A DNA stretch of 10,434 nucleotides, taken from Cyclobacteriaceae bacterium. Its GTDB lineage: Bacteria; Bacteroidota; Bacteroidia; Cytophagales; Cyclobacteriaceae. A program made the position numbers and the translations under genes. Shown piece by piece: positions 6,611 through 10,434 of the stretch. The DNA is taken from positions 1-10,434 of the forward strand of contig JANQST010000170.1 of assembly GCA_028279155.1 (NCBI GenBank). Reading direction: 5' to 3'. The notes beneath the pieces were generated by a model. The model worked only from the letters and a program-made list of their open reading frames with translations, made no database searches and was not told where the DNA came from. How positions within the stretch are numbered: the stretch's first letter is position 1; every line of letters begins with the position of its first letter.

Positions 6611-7708
6611 TTAATCCTGACCATCTTCAAAAACTATGGGATCAGGAAACATGGATGCCATTGCAAACCAGTAGCCCATGTAAGAAAATGTGGGTTCCAA
6701 TCGCTCCCCTATAAGGTCACCGGTAATAATTTCTCCAAAAAAATTATAGCCGTTTCCTTCCGTATCTACCATAACTACATCAGCATTATTCACGTCAGTC
6801 CCCAATTCAAGCCTTTTTGATCTGGACTTGTAAGAAACAATTAATTTGTAATCTGAATTGACAAGAATAACATTGGAATTATCGATCGTAAGGGTTACTC
6901 CTTCTGCAAATTGGTCAAAAGAATAGACCTGTACCTTTTTAGAATCTATAATTGTATGAACCCTTTCATAATTGGCCATTCTCAAATCCTTAGGGGAATA
7001 TGGAAATGTTGGAATACTATTTAGGTCAGTTCGACTGCTAAGTGGTGAATTGACATAATTCCTGTTTATTATCTCGTCTCCAGTCAAAACCAGAGCATCA
7101 GGGAAGAGAGCTCGTACTCCAGCCCAGGTCAATTCTAACGTTTGCAAAAATGATAGATCATCACAGGCTAAGGCTCCATGAATAGCTTGTGTAGTCATTT
7201 GCGCCCATCTGGTATCCGTACTTCTATCATACATAATCAAATTAGAATTGTAAAGGAGGCCGGAAACTCCCAATGTGGTCACATCTCCATCGATAGTTCT
7301 ATCAAAAGCTAAAGCTGTTCCAGTTTGTGGACAAAGTGTAACGGCAATTGGCTTGTCTCCAAACTCATCATTCACGATTTCGTGCACATCTAAAACTCGT
7401 TGAGGGTAAGCCTTAACAACACCATCTACTTTGACAACAATTACTAATTCGTCATCGGTCAGGTTATCCACCTGGTTGACAGTAACAAAAGTTGGATTAT
7501 CTATGGAAGGAATGCCATCTTTCCCCACCCCTCCATCAACCACTGTTTGAGTAGATATTGTCCACCCATTTTCCAAAACCTCACAAGCTTCTCCCCTATT
7601 GTCGATGGGTGGCACAAACACAGACGGTTCTTCTCCTCCACATCTCGTTAGCATTAGAGGACCAGTTATGATTAATGTGAAAAACAATACCTTTTTCATC
7701 AGCCTCAT
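6611..7708 (-). CDS. DUF3179-domain lipoprotein, copy 2
   Basis: Paralogue of the adjacent DUF3179 gene, identical at roughly half of aligned residues by eye. The preferred start is ATG 7708 ('MRLMKKVLFFTLIITG'), giving 365 residues with lipobox 'LTRC' at Cys23, exactly where copy 1 has its lipidated Cys. ATG 7699 (MKKVLFF) is also possible. The frame stays open to 7804, but that extension buries the signal peptide and overlaps the divergent gene. After Cys come G-G-E-E, again an acidic export-like signal. Family motifs: 'DGGVGKDGIP', 'DDELVIVVK', 'HEIVND', 'IAVTLCPQTGTALAF', 'LGVSGLLYNSNLIMYDR', 'W.QMTTQAIHG', 'LEPTFSYMGYWFA'. As in copy 1, 'CPQTG' lacks the second Cys common in the family, and three mature Cys are shared (in CEV, LCP and LAC). 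It is divergent from the beta-barrel gene and probably the first gene of a two-gene minus-strand unit. The reaction is unknown; lipidation and envelope location are well supported. Confidence 0.9.
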   Translation of the reverse strand: MRLMKKVLFFTLIITGPLMLTRCGGEEPSVFVPPIDNRGEACEVLENGWTISTQTVVDGGVGKDGIPSIDNPTFVTVNQVDNLTDDELVIVVKVDGVVKAYPQRVLDVHEIVNDEFGDKPIAVTLCPQTGTALAFDRTIDGDVTTLGVSGLLYNSNLIMYDRSTDTRWAQMTTQAIHGALACDDLSFLQTLELTWAGVRALFPDALVLTGDEIINRNYVNSPLSSRTDLNSIPTFPYSPKDLRMANYERVHTIIDSKKVQVYSFDQFAEGVTLTIDNSNVILVNSDYKLIVSYKSRSKRLELGTDVNNADVVMVDTEGNGYNFFGEIITGDLIGERLEPTFSYMGYWFAMASMFPDPIVFEDGQD

Positions 7709-7821
7709 ACCTTGATAACCATCGTTTACATATATACGCCTATTCATTATTAAGTCTCTGTAAACCAGGCGACATACTACATTTTTTGCCTTCAAAACAC
7801 ACACCCTTTTTTACTGGTATT
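7709..7821. promoter_or_regulatory. Divergent promoter region between DUF3179 copy 2 and the beta-barrel gene
   Basis: The 113-bp gap must hold promoters for both directions. On the plus strand TACATTTT (7778-7785) is one base from TAnnTTTG, with TCTG ending at 7760 as a weak -33. That would give a leader of roughly 30 nt for the gene at 7822. A 7-bp inverted repeat, GTTTACA (7724-7730) and TGTAAAC (7759-7765), is separated by 28 bp and could bind a shared regulator. A dyad of this size can arise by chance in such a region. Confidence 0.35.
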
Positions 7822-8781
7822 ATGTCTAATTTAATAGCTATGTTGAAATGGAGCTTTATTCCTATTTGTCTTTTGGCTTTCAATGGATTTAGTCAAACGT
7901 GCTGCTCAGGAGGTGTTCCGTTATCTGCAAATATTGGATTTCCAGCTGCCAGCAAAGGCAGTTTTCAATATTCTTTGACACACGACGTGAATGTTCTTAG
8001 GACACTAAAGAACGGATTGGAGAAGATCGATGACCGCTCCAGAACACGAAGAACTCACTCCATTCTTTTTTCAACAGGCTACACGTTTTCACCAAGAATT
8101 TCTGCCGATGTTTCTCTCTCTTATGTGTGGCAGCAACGAATCATCGATCGACCCGGACTACCCAGAAATGTCGAACGAACGAACGGTTTTGGAGATGTTA
8201 TGTTCTTACTCAAGTATCAACTGACCAAACCAACAAATCAGGATATGGCACTATTGGTGGGAGTTGGCGGAAAATTACCAACAGGTAAAACAGCAATGGA
8301 GTCCGACGATGGAATACCGCTTAATCTTGACCTTCAACCTGGTACAGGTGCATTGGATGGAATTTTCTGGGCATTGTTTACCAGGAAATTAGGGTTCAGA
8401 CCATCTGCTTCTTTTAACGCCTTGTTGGTTGTAAGGCGCACTGGATTACACGATACCTATCGTCAGGTTCAAACGTACGAGATCGGCGATAATTATCGAC
8501 TGCATCTTGGGGTCTCAGACCAGTTTGTAATTGGGAGTACCCTATTTAATGGTTCATTGACTCTAAGGTATCGCCAAGCCACTGAAGACAGAATCGATGG
8601 GCAGGATCTCGAGAGCACGGGAGGGAAATGGGTATTTCTAAATCCTGAAATTCGCGTTCCTCTGAGTACAAGCTTGTCACTTTCGCTTCAAATAGAATTA
8701 CCTATTTACGCTAACATAACCGGAGAACAGCTCTCCACTACATACCGAGCTACGAACGGCTTCTATTATACTCCTCAATAA
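7822..8781 (+). CDS. Exported protein, probable outer-membrane beta-barrel, with Cys-Cys mature N-terminus
   Basis: From ATG 7822 the protein has 319 residues; ATG 7840 (MLKWSFIPI) is equally plausible. A longer TTG-started frame from 7786 is less likely because it adds a polar stretch before the signal peptide. The signal peptide 'MLKWSFIPICLLAFNGFSQ' is followed by 'TCCSGGVPLSANIGFPA', so the mature protein starts with a Cys-Cys-Ser-Gly-Gly motif. The rest alternates polar and hydrophobic residues in strands ('ILFSTGYTFSPRISADVSLSY', 'GNDVMFLLKYQL'-like, 'LSLSLQIELPIYANI') with charged loops, as in Bacteroidota outer-membrane transporters/porins. No TonB plug or known enzyme motif is visible. 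It is divergent from the DUF3179 pair, sharing their promoter region, and converges on the beta-propeller gene with 2 nt between stops. The paired cysteines could bind metal or form a disulfide; that is inference. Substrate unknown. Confidence 0.75.
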   Translation: MSNLIAMLKWSFIPICLLAFNGFSQTCCSGGVPLSANIGFPAASKGSFQYSLTHDVNVLRTLKNGLEKIDDRSRTRRTHSILFSTGYTFSPRISADVSLSYVWQQRIIDRPGLPRNVERTNGFGDVMFLLKYQLTKPTNQDMALLVGVGGKLPTGKTAMESDDGIPLNLDLQPGTGALDGIFWALFTRKLGFRPSASFNALLVVRRTGLHDTYRQVQTYEIGDNYRLHLGVSDQFVIGSTLFNGSLTLRYRQATEDRIDGQDLESTGGKWVFLNPEIRVPLSTSLSLSLQIELPIYANITGEQLSTTYRATNGFYYTPQ

Positions 8782-8783
8782 GC

Positions 8784-9941
8784 TTACTCTTTAACTTTCA
8801 CACAATACAGGTTGCCATCGTAACACCCAAAATAGATGTTTTCACCTACCAATATGGGAGATGAGAAAACCCCATTGGGTAATTCCAATGAGTTGATCAC
8901 ATCGCCTGTCTTTCTATTTAGCAAAAATAACTTGCCAATATCTCGCAAATTGTAGGCATTGCCCGCTGTGTAGATCAGCCAATCTTCGGTTAAAACTGGC
9001 TTGGTATAAATATTACGGTCCTGTGTTTGTTTCCAAAAATTCTTACCTATCACAGGATGAAAGGCGTACATTGAAAAGTTGTCAGAACCACCAATGTAAA
9101 GTGTGTCTTTAAACATCACAGGATCTCCAACAATCCAACCCCCACCAGAATCTGTATATGTCCACTCTTTTTCACCAGTATTCAAATCCAAAATGTTGAG
9201 CATGAAGTTCCTTGCACCAAAGTACAACCGTCCTTGGTGTGCAATGAATTCTGAAACAACACCTCCATATGTTCCATATGGTTTTTTCCAGCTGTATGTT
9301 TTTTTCTTCCACACAAAATCACTCTTCTTCAAATCATAACAATATACCACTCCATTCCAATCACCGAAATACAACCGGCTGTTACTTACTAATGGAGAAG
9401 AACGAATGGGAGAATTTTCTTCTGAATTGATGGATAATCGCACTTTTCCACTCTTTGCATCTAGTCCATAGAGTGTTCCATTTCCGGAGCCTACGTAAAT
9501 AACTCCTTCTACCAGTGTTGCTGTGGATCGCTTGTCGTCCCATGGATCAATTTTATAGTCTAATTTTAGTTCCCCGTTAGTGAAAGAGAATCGTTTCATT
9601 CCTGTGTCAAATTTCCACACTGCTTTTCCATTGGATTGTTCTAACAGGTAAAAAACATTAGCTGACTCAAAAAACACTTTGTCGCCTACTATCAATGCCT
9701 TTGCCTGAATATTCCCCTTTGTATCTACTTTCCATTTTTCTTTCCCCGATAAAGCATCAACAGCATAGAACCTCCCTTCCACATCACCTACGTATACGGT
9801 TCCATCCTTCTCTACAGGTGAGGCTAAAACCCTTGAACCGATCTCAAACTTCCACAACGACTCCAACGTTTGCCCATGCGTAGGAATATTGATTAACAAA
9901 ATCAATGACCCGATAATTAAATGAATCGTATTTTTTTTCAT
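8784..9941 (-). CDS. Secreted PQQ-like beta-propeller repeat protein
   Basis: This 385-residue protein begins with a signal peptide ('MKKNTIHLIIGSLILLINIP', cut near 'THGQ') and no lipobox, so it is periplasmic or secreted. Eight repeats of the PQQ/BamB-type blade follow, each of form 'vYvG..dG.lYalD..tGk..W': 'VYVGDVEGRFYAVDALSGKE', 'VFFESANVFYLLEQSNGKAV', 'IYVGSGNGTLYGLDAKSGK', 'LYFGDWNGVVYCYDLKKSDF', 'LYFGARNFMLNILDLNTGE', 'LYIGGSDNFSMYAFHPVIGK', a longer one near 'GKLFLLNRKTGD', and terminal 'IYFGCYDGNLYCVKVKE'. N-terminal 'ESLWKFEIG' probably closes the ring with the last blade. This supports an eight-bladed propeller. I see no quinoprotein dehydrogenase catalytic domain or haem motif, so a binding or scaffold role is likelier than catalysis. 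It is divergent from a membrane HTH protein, which may regulate it. Confidence 0.88.
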   Translation of the reverse strand: MKKNTIHLIIGSLILLINIPTHGQTLESLWKFEIGSRVLASPVEKDGTVYVGDVEGRFYAVDALSGKEKWKVDTKGNIQAKALIVGDKVFFESANVFYLLEQSNGKAVWKFDTGMKRFSFTNGELKLDYKIDPWDDKRSTATLVEGVIYVGSGNGTLYGLDAKSGKVRLSINSEENSPIRSSPLVSNSRLYFGDWNGVVYCYDLKKSDFVWKKKTYSWKKPYGTYGGVVSEFIAHQGRLYFGARNFMLNILDLNTGEKEWTYTDSGGGWIVGDPVMFKDTLYIGGSDNFSMYAFHPVIGKNFWKQTQDRNIYTKPVLTEDWLIYTAGNAYNLRDIGKLFLLNRKTGDVINSLELPNGVFSSPILVGENIYFGCYDGNLYCVKVKE

Positions 9942-10044
9942 AAAAATGATAGTTTTAGCAAGCCTAATTAGATATGAAAAAAATGGGAGTTGATCTGGTT
10001 TTTCAAAACCTTTTCAAAACCTTTTCACTTCTTTGACTTCAAGA
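9942..10044. promoter_or_regulatory. Divergent promoter region between beta-propeller and membrane HTH gene
   Basis: This 103-bp gap must carry both promoters. It holds the 11-bp tandem repeat described separately. On the plus strand CTTCTTTG (10028-10035) keeps the TTTG half of the -7 consensus but would leave under 10 nt of leader. No convincing minus-strand -7/-33 pair is visible. Confidence 0.4.
9997..10027. repeat. 11-bp tandem repeat TTTTCAAAACC in divergent promoter
   Basis: TTTTCAAAACC occurs at 10000-10010 and 10011-10021 exactly, then TTTTCA at 10022-10027 as a partial third copy. The left edge adds GGTT, making a small dyad GGTTTT-TC-AAAACC (9997-10010). An 11-bp period puts each copy on the same helix face, as expected of an array of regulator sites. 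Replication slippage in AT-rich DNA is the alternative. Confidence 0.6.
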
Positions 10045-10434
10045 ATGAGTACTGAAAATCATTACATATCACTTTGCAAAAAAAGAATAGAGAAAGAGTT
10101 AAATCTGGAAAATGATTCACTCAAGCAAAGGGATTTTGAATACCTCAACAAAGTAATTTTTGAAAAGTCGAATGTAGATCTTAGTACCGCAACTTTAAGG
10201 AGAATTTGGTCGGAAGATCATGAGGGGATTCCCCAGACAAAGACATTGGATGCAATGGCTCAAGTCCTTGGATACGAAGGATGGCATGAGTTTAAAAAAT
10301 CCAATCACCTCAAAAATGGACATTCACATAAAGTCTTAATAAAAAGGTTGGGTCAACTATCGATAGTTGTGCTACTGGTTTTAGGTGGACTAGCAATTTC
10401 ACAATCATGGTCTTCAAACGGTAAACTGATTGTT
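10045..10434 (+). CDS. Membrane-anchored HTH-type protein, N-terminal part (runs off window)
   Basis: ATG 10045 opens a frame that is still open at the last base, giving the first 130 residues. Residues about 7-85 form a small helical domain: 'CKKRIEKELN', 'LKQRDFEYLNKVIFEKS', 'LSTATLRRIWS', 'PQTKTLDAMAQVLGYEGWHEF'. The 'S..TLrRiW......P...tLdamA..LGY..W.eF' pattern is one seen in many Bacteroidota proteins and reads as a helix-turn-helix-like DNA-binding region. Residues about 104-121 ('QLSIVVLLVLGGLAIS') are one membrane helix after basic 'KVLIKRLG', predicting N-in topology with a periplasmic C-terminal part that is cut off here. This is the layout of a membrane one-component regulator (ToxR/CadC-like in plan, not by homology). 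It is divergent from the propeller gene over 103 bp with 11-bp repeats. The C-terminal domain is unknown. Confidence 0.75.
   Translation, partial: MSTENHYISLCKKRIEKELNLENDSLKQRDFEYLNKVIFEKSNVDLSTATLRRIWSEDHEGIPQTKTLDAMAQVLGYEGWHEFKKSNHLKNGHSHKVLIKRLGQLSIVVLLVLGGLAISQSWSSNGKLIV

Noticed and set aside
6590..6620. Possible hairpin after DUF3179 copy 2 (TTAAGC...GCCTAA)
   Set aside because: Six-base arms with a mismatch and no T-tract; too weak to call a terminator.
7709..7804. N-terminal extension of DUF3179 copy 2 up to ATG 7804
   Set aside because: It would place about 32 polar residues before a clear lipoprotein signal peptide and overlap the divergent gene's upstream region. ATG 7708 puts the lipidated Cys at position 23, as in the paralogue.
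7786..7821. TTG start at 7786 for the barrel gene
   Set aside because: It adds a polar stretch before the signal peptide; ATG 7822 or 7840 gives a normal N-terminus.
8784..9941. Quinoprotein (PQQ-dependent) alcohol dehydrogenase
   Set aside because: Only short propeller repeats are present. The protein is much shorter than such enzymes and lacks haem-binding CxxCH and the catalytic dehydrogenase features.
1..10434. CRISPR arrays, tRNA/rRNA genes, insertion sequences, prophage or toxin-antitoxin genes
   Set aside because: Looked for on both strands; no regular spacer-repeat array, RNA gene fold, transposase or terminal inverted repeats were seen.

Overview
The window looks like chromosomal DNA of a Bacteroidota bacterium, most likely Cytophagia/Cytophagales-like. 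It is AT-rich, and gene starts lack Shine-Dalgarno sequences. The gene families also fit: a PadR regulator joined to a prefix-domain FtsX/MacB-type permease, two lipoproteins with acidic residues just after the lipidated cysteine, and a small HTH domain of the 'tLRRIW...LDaMAqvLGYegWheF' kind fused to a membrane helix. There are no RNA genes, insertion sequences, CRISPR arrays or phage genes. Coding density is high: the longest gene-free stretch is about 113 bp, so no gap exceeds 300 bp.

Layout. (1) 1-124: C-terminal tail of a plus-strand gene, possibly SRPBCC/AHSA1-like. (2) 204-1118: coiled-coil protein with two membrane helices, followed 11 nt later by a FAD-dependent amine oxidase of the sarcosine/N-methyltryptophan oxidase family (about 1130-2440). 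No ATG, GTG or TTG lies in frame upstream of that oxidase's nucleotide-binding motif. (3) 2545-5437: PadR-type repressor overlapping by 14 nt a large permease with an N-terminal prefix domain; a 15-bp direct repeat lies just before the repressor. (4) 5438-6532 and 6611-7708, minus strand: two paralogous DUF3179 lipoproteins. (5) 7822-8781, plus strand: an exported protein, probably an outer-membrane beta-barrel, divergent from the DUF3179 pair and carrying a Cys-Cys-Ser-Gly-Gly motif at the mature N-terminus. (6) 8784-9941, minus strand: a secreted PQQ-type beta-propeller. (7) 10045 to the window end, plus strand: a membrane-anchored HTH protein, divergent from the propeller across a gap holding 11-bp tandem repeats.

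How the genes may work together. PadR plus permease is probably a self-regulated two-gene unit; the permease has no ATPase partner in the window. The two DUF3179 lipoproteins and the Cys-Cys barrel share a divergent promoter region and may form one cell-envelope module of unknown function. The propeller and the membrane HTH protein may be a regulated pair. Two convergent gene pairs (5437/5438 and 8781/8784) meet with 0 and 2 nt between stop codons, leaving no intergenic room for terminators. All functional links beyond family membership are inference.
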